A DNA stretch of 64,000 bases from Klebsiella michiganensis (GTDB taxonomy: Bacteria; Pseudomonadota; Gammaproteobacteria; Enterobacterales; Enterobacteriaceae), in NCBI GenBank assembly GCA_000963575.1, contig CP011077.1:2232001-2296000 (forward strand). The letters run 5' to 3'. The translations under genes were made by a program, and so were the position numbers. Below the pieces are notes generated by a model. That model was not told the origin of the DNA. It made no database searches and worked only from the letters and a program-made list of their open reading frames with translations. The first letter of the stretch is position 1. Each line of letters opens with the position of its first letter. Of this stretch, positions 16,455-25,233 are shown piece after piece.

Positions 16455-17505
16455 ATTTATTGTTGGTCCGCTGAAGCGCAATGCGCCGACGCCGTTCAGC
16501 GGCAATGATTTCCGCCACATGCTGCGCATCGTGATGGCGGGCTGCGTGGGGATGTTTGTCTACAGTTGGGTCAATACGCAGTACGGGGTGTTTTATGTGG
16601 TTTACCCGATCATGCTCACCGGACTGGTGCCCATTTTTAACGGCCACATTGCCCGGCAGATGATAGCCAACGCCTTGCTAAACTGTGTGGAAATGACGCT
16701 GCTGTTTGCGGTGCTGGCTAATTACCCGCTGCCGATGACGTTGATTGTTTTCCTGATGTACATGACACGCTTCTACCTGATGAGCCGGGGGCCGCTTTTT
16801 CTGTTTGGCTCAATGGGCGTGGTGTGTTTAAGCGTGATGGCGAATTTCCTGAGCTACCCGACAACTGACATGAGCGATCTGATGTTTTCTAACATCATTG
16901 GCAGTCTTTTGGCCGTGGGACTGTCGGCGCTTAGCTGCTATTTGCTGCCGGACGTAGAGCCGCGCAAGCCGCCGCCCGCGATTCAAAAGGATGGGCCAAG
17001 GGTGATGCATGAAACGCTGCTGGCTTCGATAACGGCGACCATTTTATTCACCGTGTTCCAGGTCTACACGCTGAATGATTCCCTGGCCGCGCTGATGGCC
17101 GGGATTTTTGCCCTGTTCCCCATGCATTTTCGCGGGGCGATTCTTTCCTCCTGGTGGCGCATTGTGGGGGTGATAGCCGGGTGTCTTTACGCGATTCTGG
17201 TGCAGCTGGTTATCTACGATTTTAGCCGCCACCTGATTCTACTGATGCCGTTGATTAGCCTCGGCCTGCTGCTGGCCGCGCGAATTCACGTTTTTGAGAA
17301 GGTCGGGCCGGGCGTGGGCTTTTCTATTCTGACAACGCTGGCGCTGATGTTCGGGCAATACATGCACCCTAACCAGGACATTGTTTTTAGCGCGCTGTAC
17401 CGTATTTCATCGGTATCGGTGGCGATTGTCGGCACGCTGGCCGTGACCTTTATTATTCATAAGATACTGAATAACTTCGCCTCAACGCGCTATATCGTGA
17501 AATAA
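16444..17505 (+). CDS. FUSC-like integral membrane efflux permease
   Basis: A 353-residue polytopic membrane protein with about ten hydrophobic segments in two groups of roughly five (residues 20-165 and 190-345), separated by a soluble stretch (LPDVEPRKPPPAIQKDG). The layout and coupling to an EmrA-like adaptor fit the aromatic acid exporter/fusaric acid resistance (FUSC, DUF2955) family. It is shorter than AaeB (about 650 residues) because it lacks a large cytoplasmic domain. It overlaps the adaptor gene by 11 nt and ends 3 nt before a convergent Lrp-type gene. The substrate is unknown. Confidence 0.8.
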   Translation: MFIKFIVGPLKRNAPTPFSGNDFRHMLRIVMAGCVGMFVYSWVNTQYGVFYVVYPIMLTGLVPIFNGHIARQMIANALLNCVEMTLLFAVLANYPLPMTLIVFLMYMTRFYLMSRGPLFLFGSMGVVCLSVMANFLSYPTTDMSDLMFSNIIGSLLAVGLSALSCYLLPDVEPRKPPPAIQKDGPRVMHETLLASITATILFTVFQVYTLNDSLAALMAGIFALFPMHFRGAILSSWWRIVGVIAGCLYAILVQLVIYDFSRHLILLMPLISLGLLLAARIHVFEKVGPGVGFSILTTLALMFGQYMHPNQDIVFSALYRISSVSVAIVGTLAVTFIIHKILNNFASTRYIVK

Positions 17506-17507
17506 CG

Positions 17508-18026
17508 TTAGTCCTGTTCCGGCCAGTCGCGGGTAATTCCCGGCTGGACAGGGCGCTCAAGATAGGTGGACAGCACGATATAGGTTCTGGTCGCCACCAC
17601 GCCGTTGATCTCATACAGGTGTGCCAGCAGGGCCTCAAGCGCCCTTGAGTCCTCCGTACGGACCTTCAGCAGCATGGAAGTGTCTCCGGCCACGGAATGG
17701 ATCTCTTCCACTTCCGGGTAGGCGGATATTCGCAGCAGATCCGGCGTTTTTCCCCAGCCCTTGGTATCAATATGCACGAAGGCCAGCAGAGATTTACTGA
17801 TGGCCTTGGGATCGAGTAGCGCCGCCGTCTGCTGAATCACACCTGACCGCTTCAGGCGTTTGACTCTTTCATGTACCGCCGGGGCGGAAAGCGCGACCTT
17901 TTCACCGAGTTCGGCATAGCTGATGGTCGCATCCTCCACCAGGGCGCCTAATATTCTTCGGTCAGCGGCATCGATAGTTCGCTCTGCCGCACCGTTCTGC
18001 TTAATACTGTCTGTTTCTTTTTTCAT
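17508..18026 (-). CDS. Lrp/AsnC-family transcriptional regulator
   Basis: A 172-residue regulator with an N-terminal helix-turn-helix (IDAADRRILGALVEDATISYAELGEKVALSAPAVHERVKRL) and a C-terminal RAM ligand/oligomerisation domain (about 80-155, with the AGDTSMLLKVRTEDSRALEALL segment). A 16-residue polar leader precedes the DNA-binding domain. It is divergent from an MFS transporter across 90 bp that contain an inverted repeat, so it most likely controls that transporter and itself in response to an amino acid or related effector. Confidence 0.9.
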   Translation of the reverse strand: MKKETDSIKQNGAAERTIDAADRRILGALVEDATISYAELGEKVALSAPAVHERVKRLKRSGVIQQTAALLDPKAISKSLLAFVHIDTKGWGKTPDLLRISAYPEVEEIHSVAGDTSMLLKVRTEDSRALEALLAHLYEINGVVATRTYIVLSTYLERPVQPGITRDWPEQD

Positions 18027-18055
18027 ATTGCCCCTAGCTAATGACGCTGAATTTC

Positions 18056-18083
18056 ATTCGGATAAAATTGGTTTTTATCGAAT
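18056..18083. promoter_or_regulatory. Inverted repeat between the Lrp-type regulator and the MFS gene
   Basis: ATTCGGATAAAA and TTTTTATCGAAT form an imperfect inverted repeat around TTGG, centred between the two divergent genes. It is a good candidate binding site for the adjacent Lrp-type regulator. Confidence 0.55.
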
Positions 18084-18116
18084 GTAAGTCAAGTTCAATC
18101 ATTACCAGGAAGCGAA

Positions 18117-19316
18117 ATGAAAAACAGCCAGTGTCTGGAACTGCATCCAGAGCCGTCTCTGTCTCCCGCCAAAGCCGTGTATGTGCTGACCGGCTGCGTC
18201 GGCGTTATCGGCGCTAACTCAATGGTGTTGGGCCCTATTGCCCCCGCAGTAGCAGTGTCTATCGGAGCGGCTGTGCCTACGGTGATGATGGCCGCGGCGG
18301 CGTTTGGCCTGGGGACGGCGGCAAGCGCGCTTTTCCTGGCAAGGCTTATCGATCTCGTTGGCTCGGCGCGGATGCTCAAATTCACCATGCTGCTGCTGGG
18401 CGCGTCGCTGCTGCTTGGCGCGGCTTCGCCTTCCGTGGAGGTGTTTATTGCTGCCCAACTGTTTGCCGGGCTGGCTTCGGGGATCGCGCTGCCTGCGATT
18501 TACGCTAGCGCCGCCGCCATTGCTGAGCCGGGGCGTGAAAGCCGGACGATCGGCAAGGTGCTGACCGGCTGGACGCTGAGCATGATAGCCGGCGTGTCGT
18601 TTTCCGTTGTATTGACCGAGGTATTCAGCTGGCGCGCGGTGTATGTGTCGGTGAGCTGTCTTGCCGCCCTGGCGCTGATCGCGCTCATCAGGCTGAACAT
18701 GCAGGATCGTCCAGCGGCGGGCATTGCCCCATCGCCACTGTCTGCCCTGGGGCTATCTGGCATGAAGTCACTGCTGGTGGTGTGCGGCGCATTTATGACC
18801 GCGTTTTACGGTATTTATGCCTACCTCGGCGATCATCTTCATCAAGATCTCGGCCTGCCGGTGACGGCCAACGGCGGGGTAGCGATTGCCTATGGGGCCG
18901 GGTTTGGCTGCGCAGCATTACTTGGCGGAATGGTGGATCGATTTGGCCCCAAACGCCTGATGCCGCCGGTGCTTTTGGTGGCAGCCCTGGTGTACCTGGG
19001 CCTGGCGATGTTCGGCGGCTCGCTGGTGGGGGTTATCTGCCTGCTGTTTGTTCTGGGCCTGGTGAACCACCTTGGTGTGAATTTGCTGATTCAGCGCCTG
19101 ACGGCCATCGACCCGGCTAAGCGCGGCACGCTGATGGGATTAAACAGTGCGGTGACGTACCTTGCGGTGTTTGCCGGCAGCAGCAGCTACGGGCCGCTTT
19201 ATACCGATCATGGTTTTACCGCTATCTCGCTGGTCTCCCTGGCGCTGATGGTTATCGCAGTGCTGACCTGCCTGTGGCGTGATTCTGCCGGACAGAGCGT
19301 GAAGGTTGCGGATTAA
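18117..19316 (+). CDS. Major facilitator superfamily transporter
   Basis: A 399-residue inner membrane protein with twelve predicted helices in two six-helix halves. The region between helices 2 and 3 carries the family motif in the form LARLIDLVGSARML, and the second half has GGMVDRFGPKRLM. The protein resembles drug- or metabolite-efflux MFS members of the DHA1 type. AGGAAG lies 7 nt before the ATG. The divergent Lrp-type regulator suggests that the substrate is an amino acid or a related metabolite, but this is context only. Confidence 0.87.
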   Translation: MKNSQCLELHPEPSLSPAKAVYVLTGCVGVIGANSMVLGPIAPAVAVSIGAAVPTVMMAAAAFGLGTAASALFLARLIDLVGSARMLKFTMLLLGASLLLGAASPSVEVFIAAQLFAGLASGIALPAIYASAAAIAEPGRESRTIGKVLTGWTLSMIAGVSFSVVLTEVFSWRAVYVSVSCLAALALIALIRLNMQDRPAAGIAPSPLSALGLSGMKSLLVVCGAFMTAFYGIYAYLGDHLHQDLGLPVTANGGVAIAYGAGFGCAALLGGMVDRFGPKRLMPPVLLVAALVYLGLAMFGGSLVGVICLLFVLGLVNHLGVNLLIQRLTAIDPAKRGTLMGLNSAVTYLAVFAGSSSYGPLYTDHGFTAISLVSLALMVIAVLTCLWRDSAGQSVKVAD

Positions 19317-19405
19317 AGCTTCTGAGTTATCGCTTTTTTATCTGAGACAAGCCGGATTGCCTGTGCTAATTCTGAAGCCATTATATGGTTGCAGAGGTCC
19401 GAAAT

Positions 19406-20125
19406 ATGAGTCAAAGATTGCCGATTTTACTGGTGCAAATGGGGCGGCCCCCGGAGGATATTCAGCAGGCCGTAGGGGATCAGCCGGCCTGGTTTGAGCA
19501 GGCGCTACAACACCCGGATGTCGAGTTGAACACCGTCAGGCCGTTTCTGGGCGAGCCTTTGCCTGCCCCTGGAAGCTTTCAGGCGGCGGTGATTTCGGGT
19601 TCATGGTCGATGGTGACGGAGCATGAGGCGTGGAGCGAGCGCACGGCAGAATGGGTGAAAGACGTCGTTGCCGCCGGCACGCCGCTGTTCGGCGTGTGCT
19701 ACGGACATCAACTGATGGCTTACGCGCTCGGTGGGCGAGTGGACTACCATCCACGGGGCAGTGAAGTCGGGCAACTGCCGGTGGCGCTGACGGAAGCAGG
19801 GCGAGACGATCCGGCGCTGAGCCACCTGCCTGAGTCGTTCCCCGTCTTTTTAAGCCATGCGCAGAGCGTGCTGGCGCTGCCGCCAGGGGCGGTCTGTCTG
19901 GCGTCGTCGGCCCACGATCCTCATCAAATTATCCGCTACACCCCCACCGCGCTCTCGGTGCAGTTTCACCCGGAATTTACCGCGACGGTGATGCACAAAA
20001 TTCTCGCCAGCCGCAGCGAGCAGGCGGCGCTGGGGAACGAAAATAAACAGGCATCGCCGAACGATATCAGTGGTACACCCGGGGCCAGAGCAATTTTGCA
20101 GCGTTTTGTTTTGTCATCGGCCTGA
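19406..20125 (+). CDS. Class I glutamine amidotransferase-like protein
   Basis: A 239-residue single-domain class I glutamine amidotransferase. The nucleophile elbow FGVCYGHQLMAYALGG carries the catalytic Cys (about residue 98). The His-Glu pair is in VQFHPEFT (about 185-192), followed by helices typical of GuaA-like stand-alone members. Such proteins (for example gamma-Glu-Gln or peptide amidases, and YfeJ-type proteins) hydrolyse glutamine or gamma-glutamyl bonds; the true substrate is not evident. The start with AGAGG 8 nt upstream is chosen over an ATG seven codons earlier. A DppA-like binding protein follows 135 nt later on the same strand, separated by likely promoter DNA. Confidence 0.83.
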   Translation: MSQRLPILLVQMGRPPEDIQQAVGDQPAWFEQALQHPDVELNTVRPFLGEPLPAPGSFQAAVISGSWSMVTEHEAWSERTAEWVKDVVAAGTPLFGVCYGHQLMAYALGGRVDYHPRGSEVGQLPVALTEAGRDDPALSHLPESFPVFLSHAQSVLALPPGAVCLASSAHDPHQIIRYTPTALSVQFHPEFTATVMHKILASRSEQAALGNENKQASPNDISGTPGARAILQRFVLSSA

Positions 20126-20260
20126 AGGCCCGCGTTAACCGCCATAATTGTATAGAAAGGGGAGGTTTGCCATTTGCTTGTCGCTAAGGGCTGTGCTGTT
20201 ATTACTGTGAGAAATAATAAGTAGCTCAACCATTTGGCAAGCAAATATAAGGCAAACACT

Positions 20261-21859
20261 ATGTCTAAAGGGAAAACACTGCTCGGCCTGCTGCTGAGCG
20301 CGCTCCTCCCGGCAGGAAGCGCGATGGCGGCGGCAAACAGCACGCTGGTCTACTGCTCAGAAGCCTCTCCTGAATCCTTTAACCCACAAATTGCCAGCTC
20401 CGGCCCAAGCTTTGTCGCCAGCTCGCAAACCCTGTATAACCGCCTGATTGATTTCAACCTGACCGACAACACGCCGGTGCCGTCGCTGGCGACGGAATGG
20501 AAAATCAGTCCCGACGGTAAAACCTATACGTTTACCCTGCGGCAGGGCGTGAAGTTCAACAGCAACAAGTTCTTTAAGCCAACGCGTGACTTCAACGCGG
20601 ATGATGTTGTGTTCTCGGTCATGCGACAGAAGGACGCCAACAACCCATACCATAAGGTGTCGCAGGCGAACTACGAGTACTTCAACGACGTCGGCCTCGA
20701 CAAGCTCATCGTTGACGTTAAAAAGCTGGATGACTATCACGTCCAGTTCACCCTGAGCGAACCGAATGCGGCGTTTCTCGCCGACTGGGGCATGGACTTT
20801 GCCTCTATTTTATCCGCCGAGTACGCGGATGCGATGCTGAAAGCCGGTACGCCAGAGCGCGTGGACAACAACCCAATCGGCACCGGGCCTTATGCACTGC
20901 AGGATTACAAAGTTGATTCCGTGATTCGCTACGTCGCCAACCCTAATTACTGGAAAGGCGAAGTCCCGACCAAACACCTGATTTTCTCCATCACGCCGAA
21001 TGTGCAAACCCGCCTGGCGAAGCTGCAGAAAAACGAATGCCAGATTATCCCTGCGCCAAGCCCGGTGCAGTTTGACGCTATCAAGGCGGACAAAAATCTG
21101 GCGCTGCACAGCATTGATGGTCTGAACGTCGGTTACCTGGCGTTTAACACCAGCAAGAAGCCGTTCGATAATGCGCTGGTGCGCCAGGCGCTGAACTATG
21201 CGGTGGACAAAAAAGCCATCGTGAACGCCATCTTTATGGGGTCCGGCTCGGTGGCAAAGTCGCCGATCCCGCCAACCATGTTGGGCTACGATAAGGATCT
21301 GAAAGATTACGGCTACGATCCAGAAAAAGCCAAAGCGTTGCTGAAGCAGGCCGGGCTGGAGAAGGGCTTTGATACCGATCTGTGGTCGATGCCGGTGCAG
21401 CGCCCGTATAACCCGAACTCGCGTCGTATTGCCGAGATGATCCAGAGTGACTGGGCGAAAGTGGGCGTCAACGCCAAAATCGTCACCTTCGAATGGGGCG
21501 AATATCTGTCCGGGATGCGTAAAGGGGAACACTCCTCGGCGCTATTTGGCTGGATGTCCGATAACGGCGATCCGGATAACTTTGCCGATACCCTGCTGGG
21601 CTGCGGCAGCGTCGCCAGCGGCTCGAACGTTGCCCGCTGGTGTGACAAAAACTACGATTCACTGGTACAGAAAGCGAAGCTGACCAGCGACCCGGCCGCC
21701 CGCGCGAAGCTCTACGTCCAGGCGCAGCAGGTTTACTATCAGCAGGCGCCGTGGATTGCGCTGGCGAACGGTAAAACATTCTACGCCACCCGCAGCAACG
21801 TGAGCGGTTATACCGTTAGCCTCGCCGGGAGTGATTTCTCCAAAGCGAAGCTGGATTAA
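20261..21859 (+). CDS. DppA-like periplasmic peptide-binding protein (orphan)
   Basis: A 532-residue solute-binding protein of the SBP_bac_5 family. It has a Sec signal peptide cleaved near AMAAAN. The mature protein follows E. coli DppA closely: LVYCSEASPESFNPQ at the start, FKPTRDFNADDVVFSVMRQKDANNPYHKV, NPIGTGPY, and PVQRPYNPNSRRIAEMIQSDWAKVGV. It should bind dipeptides or haem-like ligands in the periplasm. No permease or ATPase genes lie beside it, so it probably docks on the housekeeping Dpp transporter. AAGG lies 7 nt before the ATG. Upstream is an inverted repeat with ATTTGCTTG/CAAGCAAAT arms and a weak GG-N10-GC element at 20164-20177. Its place just before the urea genes hints at nitrogen scavenging. 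Confidence 0.85.
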   Translation: MSKGKTLLGLLLSALLPAGSAMAAANSTLVYCSEASPESFNPQIASSGPSFVASSQTLYNRLIDFNLTDNTPVPSLATEWKISPDGKTYTFTLRQGVKFNSNKFFKPTRDFNADDVVFSVMRQKDANNPYHKVSQANYEYFNDVGLDKLIVDVKKLDDYHVQFTLSEPNAAFLADWGMDFASILSAEYADAMLKAGTPERVDNNPIGTGPYALQDYKVDSVIRYVANPNYWKGEVPTKHLIFSITPNVQTRLAKLQKNECQIIPAPSPVQFDAIKADKNLALHSIDGLNVGYLAFNTSKKPFDNALVRQALNYAVDKKAIVNAIFMGSGSVAKSPIPPTMLGYDKDLKDYGYDPEKAKALLKQAGLEKGFDTDLWSMPVQRPYNPNSRRIAEMIQSDWAKVGVNAKIVTFEWGEYLSGMRKGEHSSALFGWMSDNGDPDNFADTLLGCGSVASGSNVARWCDKNYDSLVQKAKLTSDPAARAKLYVQAQQVYYQQAPWIALANGKTFYATRSNVSGYTVSLAGSDFSKAKLD

Positions 21860-21870
21860 GAGGTATCGAT

Positions 21871-22067
21871 CCTCACCCCGGCCTCTCCCTGGCAGGGAGA
21901 GGGGGAATACTGATGCCGGCTTTTTATTCTATCTCTCCCTGGCAGGGAGAGGGGGAATACTGATGCCGGCTTTTTATTCTATCTCTCCCAGGCAGGGAGA
22001 GAAGGGAATACAGATGCCAGTTTTTTTATTCCCTCTCCCCGCTGGGGAGAGGGTTAGGGTGAGGGGG
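21871..22067. repeat. Intergenic palindromic element (copy 2) with an internal 50-bp tandem repeat
   Basis: The left end is CCTCACCCCGGCCTCTCCCT and the right end is the complement of CCTCACCCTAACCCTCTCCC. Inside, a 50-bp unit (a CTCTCCCTGGCAGGGAGAG hairpin plus GAATACTGATGCCGG) starts at 21883, 21933 and 21983. It separates the DppA-like gene from ydcY. Confidence 0.88.
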
Positions 22068-22091
22068 AAAAAACATGTTAAGGAACACACC

Positions 22092-22325
22092 ATGACCCAT
22101 CTTGCAGACGTTATCAGCCGCGTGGACGCCGCCATTGCCGCGGACATCATCATCCCAATGAACGAGCTGCTGATTGAACTCAGCGATGACGCAGAGCTGA
22201 CGCGGGAAGACAGGTATGCCCAGCAGCAGCGACTACGTATCGCCATTGCCCACAAAGGCAATCACCACAAAGAAGAAGCCGAAGAACGCCGGGAGCTGTT
22301 CACCCGCAGCGGCACCATTATCTAG
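22092..22325 (+). CDS. ydcY: YdcY-family small protein (DUF2526)
   Basis: A 77-residue soluble protein that matches E. coli YdcY almost throughout. Shared features are the N-terminal VISRVDAAI, MNELLIELSDDAELTREDRY and QQQRLRIAIAHKGNHHKE, and a C-terminus in SGTII. AGGA lies 7 nt before the ATG. It is followed 12 nt later by a dehydrogenase gene and probably shares its transcript. The function is unknown; in E. coli it is in a different gene neighbourhood, so its place here, upstream of urea genes, is not informative on its own. Confidence 0.85.
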   Translation: MTHLADVISRVDAAIAADIIIPMNELLIELSDDAELTREDRYAQQQRLRIAIAHKGNHHKEEAEERRELFTRSGTII

Positions 22326-22337
22326 CCGGGAGTTGTT

Positions 22338-23210
22338 ATGCGTATTGGATTTATCGGACTGGGCGGTATGGGCCAGCCAATGGCAGACAATCTGCTGACC
22401 GCCGGGCACCAGGTTGCCGTCTGGAACCGTTCTCAGGCACCCGCCGAAGCCTTAAAAGCGAAAGGGGCGACAGTCCACGCCACGCCAGCAGAGTTCAGCG
22501 ACAGCGACGTGTTGATCACTATGCTGGCCGACGACGACACCAGCCGCCGCGTGGTGATTGAGCAGGGCGCGCTCAATGCACTGCCGAAGGGCGCTATCTG
22601 GATCAACATGGCCACGGTTTCCGTTGGCTTTACCAATGAGATGGCGGAAAAAGCCAGCGCCGGTGGGTATCGCTATATCGCTGCGCCCGTTCTGGGGCGC
22701 GTGGACGTTGCCGCCGCAGGTAATCTCAACATTCTTACCGCAGGGGCAGCGGAGCTGCTGGACAGCGTGCAGCCTATCTTCGATGTGCTGGGGCAAAAAA
22801 CCTGGCGCTTTGGCGACAGGCCGGAGCAGGCGGCGGCGGTGAAGCTGGCGGCTAACTTTATGCTCGCCAGCGCCATCGAAGCGATGGGGGAATCCTCTGC
22901 GCTGGTGGGCGCCTACGATGTGGCCGCCGGTGATTTCCTCGGGATGCTGACCAGCACGCTGTTTGCCGCCCCGGCGTATAAAAACTATGGGGCGATGATC
23001 GCCGAATCTCGCTACAGTCCGGCCGGGTTTACCATGAAGCTGGGGCTGAAAGACGTGCGTCTGGCGCAGCAGGCGGCAGAAAGTAAAAATGTGCCGATGG
23101 GGTTTGCTGGCGTCCTGCGGGATAACTATCTCGATGCGCTGGCTCACGGCGATGAACATCTTGACTGGGCGGCATTAGCCACCGTTTCCGCTCGCCGCAG
23201 CGGGAAATAA
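22338..23210 (+). CDS. NAD(P)-dependent beta-hydroxyacid dehydrogenase family protein
   Basis: A 290-residue enzyme of the 3-hydroxyisobutyrate dehydrogenase/6-phosphogluconate dehydrogenase-like family. The N-terminal Rossmann motif is MRIGFIGLGGMGQPMADNLL. The substrate-binding segment is APVLGRVDVAAAG, and the catalytic lysine helix is AAAVKLAANFML (Lys near residue 171). Members oxidise beta-hydroxy acids or reduce short aldehyde acids such as succinic or glyoxylic semialdehyde. The deviation from the usual DAPVSGG to AAPVLGR suggests an imine-reductase-like or other divergent substrate. The gene ends in a strong hairpin, so it is not cotranscribed with the urea genes that follow. Confidence 0.84.
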   Translation: MRIGFIGLGGMGQPMADNLLTAGHQVAVWNRSQAPAEALKAKGATVHATPAEFSDSDVLITMLADDDTSRRVVIEQGALNALPKGAIWINMATVSVGFTNEMAEKASAGGYRYIAAPVLGRVDVAAAGNLNILTAGAAELLDSVQPIFDVLGQKTWRFGDRPEQAAAVKLAANFMLASAIEAMGESSALVGAYDVAAGDFLGMLTSTLFAAPAYKNYGAMIAESRYSPAGFTMKLGLKDVRLAQQAAESKNVPMGFAGVLRDNYLDALAHGDEHLDWAALATVSARRSGK

Positions 23211-23217
23211 CTCTCCC

Positions 23218-23252
23218 TGGCGGCGAATGGTAACACGACTTATTCGCCGCCA
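23218..23252 (+). terminator. Hairpin after the dehydrogenase gene
   Basis: Perfect 11-bp arms TGGCGGCGAAT/ATTCGCCGCCA surround a 13-nt loop, 7 nt after the stop codon, and are followed by AT-rich DNA. It probably terminates the ydcY-dehydrogenase transcript. Confidence 0.6.
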
Positions 23253-23276
23253 AATATATCCCCTTAATTATTCATC

Positions 23277-23306
23277 CGCACTAAAATAACGCGCTGCGAC
23301 GGTGCA
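23277..23306 (+). promoter_or_regulatory. NtrC-like enhancer sites upstream of atzF
   Basis: Two overlapping 17-mers resemble the NtrC site TGCACCAAAATGGTGCA. The first (23277-23293) matches the left half well (GCACTAAAAT). The second (23290-23306) has a perfect right half (GGTGCA). They lie about 65-95 bp upstream of the sigma-54 element, a normal enhancer distance. Confidence 0.45.
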
Positions 23307-23368
23307 TTAAATATAATTAAATCTTATTTTTAAATATAATTTCCTTGTAAATCATAGATAAATCAGAC

Positions 23369-23386
23369 CTGGCATCGTAATTGCTT
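23369..23386 (+). promoter_or_regulatory. Sigma-54 promoter for the urea amidolyase genes
   Basis: CTGGCATCGTAATTGCTT has TGGCAT at -24 and TTGCT at -12, with exactly 10 nt between the invariant GG and GC. Transcription would begin about 30 nt before the atzF start codon. Confidence 0.75.
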
Positions 23387-23425
23387 TATTCAATCCATCT
23401 TGTATACCAGGTGGGATGCCAGCTT

Positions 23426-25222
23426 ATGTCAGTCGCTTTATTGTCGCAGTGGGTAGCCGAGTACCAGCCGCAGCCGCATTTGCTGCCGGGCGCTTATCAG
23501 CAATTAATAGCCAATATCTCGCGGCAGGATAATGCGTGGATATATATCGCCAGCGAGCAGCAAATTAATGAGCAAATAAAATCGTTATTACAGGCCATTA
23601 AGGTCGGGGGGAAAAAACCGGAAGATTTCCCATTATTTGGCGTGCCGTTTGCAGTGAAAGACAATATTGATGTGGCCGGGATGCCAACCAGCGCCGCTTG
23701 CCCGGCGTTTATTTATCATCCCGCTGACGATGCCACGGTGATTTCGCGCCTTCGCGCCGCCGGTGCCATAGTGGTGGGCAAAACTAACCTCGATCAGTTC
23801 GCGACCGGGCTGGTCGGCACCCGCTCGCCCTATGGCGCGGTGGTGAACAGCTTTAACCCGGACTATGTCAGCGGCGGCTCGAGCTCAGGTTCCGCTTCCG
23901 TAGTAGCTCGCGGGCTGGTTTGCTTCTCATTAGGCACGGACACCGCAGGCTCCGGGCGAGTTCCCGCCGGGTTCAATAACATCGTCGGTTTAAAACCCAC
24001 CAAAGGCTGGCTTTCTACGCAGGGTGTGGTCCCGGCCTGTCGCCTCAACGATTGTGTGTCGATCTTCGCCCACTCGGCGGCGGATGCGGCCCTGGTGGCC
24101 AGCGTGGCCGGGGGGTACGATCCCCGCGATCCTTACTCCCGAAACAACCCCCACACCGCGCCGGCTCGCTTTAGCCCGCGCCTGCGCTTTGCCATTCCAG
24201 ACCGCCTGACATTCTTTGGCGACAAACTCAGCGAAGAGGCTTTTCAGCTGGCGCTGGAAAGATTAATGGCGATGGGAGCGGAGCTGGTTGCGATAGATTT
24301 CAGTGATTTCACCCGCCTGGCCGAACAACTCTATAACGGGGCGTGGGTTGCCGAGCGTACCGTCGCGGTGAAAGAGATCCTCGAAAAACACCCTGATGCG
24401 ATGGAGCCTACCGTGCGCGGGATCGTCGCCAGCGGGCTGAGCTTCACCGCCTGCGATGCCTGGCAGGCGGAATACACCCGCGCTGAACTTGCCCGCCGTA
24501 TTCAGCAGCAGCTTGCCTCATTTGATGCCCTTGTGGTGCCCACGTCTCCGACTATCCACACCCTGGCTGAAATGCGCGATGAGCCGGTGGCCTATAACTC
24601 TCAGTTTGGCACCTACACCAACTTCACCAACCTTGCTGACCTGAGCGCGCTGGCGCTCCCGGCGGATTTCCGGGGCGATGGCCTGCCGGCGGGGATCACC
24701 TTGATAGCCCCGGCCTGGCATGATACCGCGCTCAGCCATTTTGGTGCGCAGTGGCAGGCTCAGCTTGATTTGCCGGTCGGGGCCACATCCCAAAAACTGC
24801 CCGCCACGCAAACCTCGATACCTGCCCATGGCTGCGTGCGTGTCGCGGTTGTGGGGGCGCACCTGCGTGGGATGCCGCTGAACCACCAGCTCACCGGCCG
24901 CAATGCCGTCTTCGTAGAAGAAACCCATACGGCAGAAACCTACCGCCTCTATGCCCTGGCTAATACACAGCCGCCGAAACCGGGCCTGGTCCGTGCCTCC
25001 GAAGGGCAGCCGATCGCCGTTGAGCTGTGGGATATCCCGCTCGCTCGCTTTGGTGAATTTGTCGCCGAAATCCCCGCTCCGCTGGGTATCGGCACGCTGA
25101 CCTTGCAGGACGGGCGGAACGTGAAGGGCTTTATTTGTGAACCGTGTGCGACAGAAGGTGCCACGGACATTACCCCATGGGGCGGCTGGAAAGCCTGGCT
25201 TGCTCGTCAACCTGGCGCTTAA
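23426..25222 (+). CDS. atzF: Allophanate hydrolase
   Basis: A 598-residue enzyme that hydrolyses allophanate to ammonia and CO2, the second step of the urea amidolyase pathway. The amidase-signature domain carries the Ser-cisSer-Lys triad: Lys78 in FAVKDNIDVAG, Ser near 153 in GGSSSGSAS, and nucleophile Ser176 in DTAGSGRVPAG. A C-terminal domain of about 160 residues (from TSIPAHGCVRVAVVG onward), typical of full-length AtzF, follows. The ATG is chosen for AGGTGGG upstream; 15 extra codons would otherwise overlap the promoter. It starts the operon behind a sigma-54 promoter and is 11 nt upstream of the urea carboxylase gene. Confidence 0.93.
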   Translation: MSVALLSQWVAEYQPQPHLLPGAYQQLIANISRQDNAWIYIASEQQINEQIKSLLQAIKVGGKKPEDFPLFGVPFAVKDNIDVAGMPTSAACPAFIYHPADDATVISRLRAAGAIVVGKTNLDQFATGLVGTRSPYGAVVNSFNPDYVSGGSSSGSASVVARGLVCFSLGTDTAGSGRVPAGFNNIVGLKPTKGWLSTQGVVPACRLNDCVSIFAHSAADAALVASVAGGYDPRDPYSRNNPHTAPARFSPRLRFAIPDRLTFFGDKLSEEAFQLALERLMAMGAELVAIDFSDFTRLAEQLYNGAWVAERTVAVKEILEKHPDAMEPTVRGIVASGLSFTACDAWQAEYTRAELARRIQQQLASFDALVVPTSPTIHTLAEMRDEPVAYNSQFGTYTNFTNLADLSALALPADFRGDGLPAGITLIAPAWHDTALSHFGAQWQAQLDLPVGATSQKLPATQTSIPAHGCVRVAVVGAHLRGMPLNHQLTGRNAVFVEETHTAETYRLYALANTQPPKPGLVRASEGQPIAVELWDIPLARFGEFVAEIPAPLGIGTLTLQDGRNVKGFICEPCATEGATDITPWGGWKAWLARQPGA

Positions 25223-25233
25223 GGAGAGGGACT

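Noticed and set aside
20164..20177. Sigma-54-like GG-N10-GC element before the DppA-like gene
   Set aside because: The -24 element (AGGTTT) is poor, so it is kept only as a weak hint.
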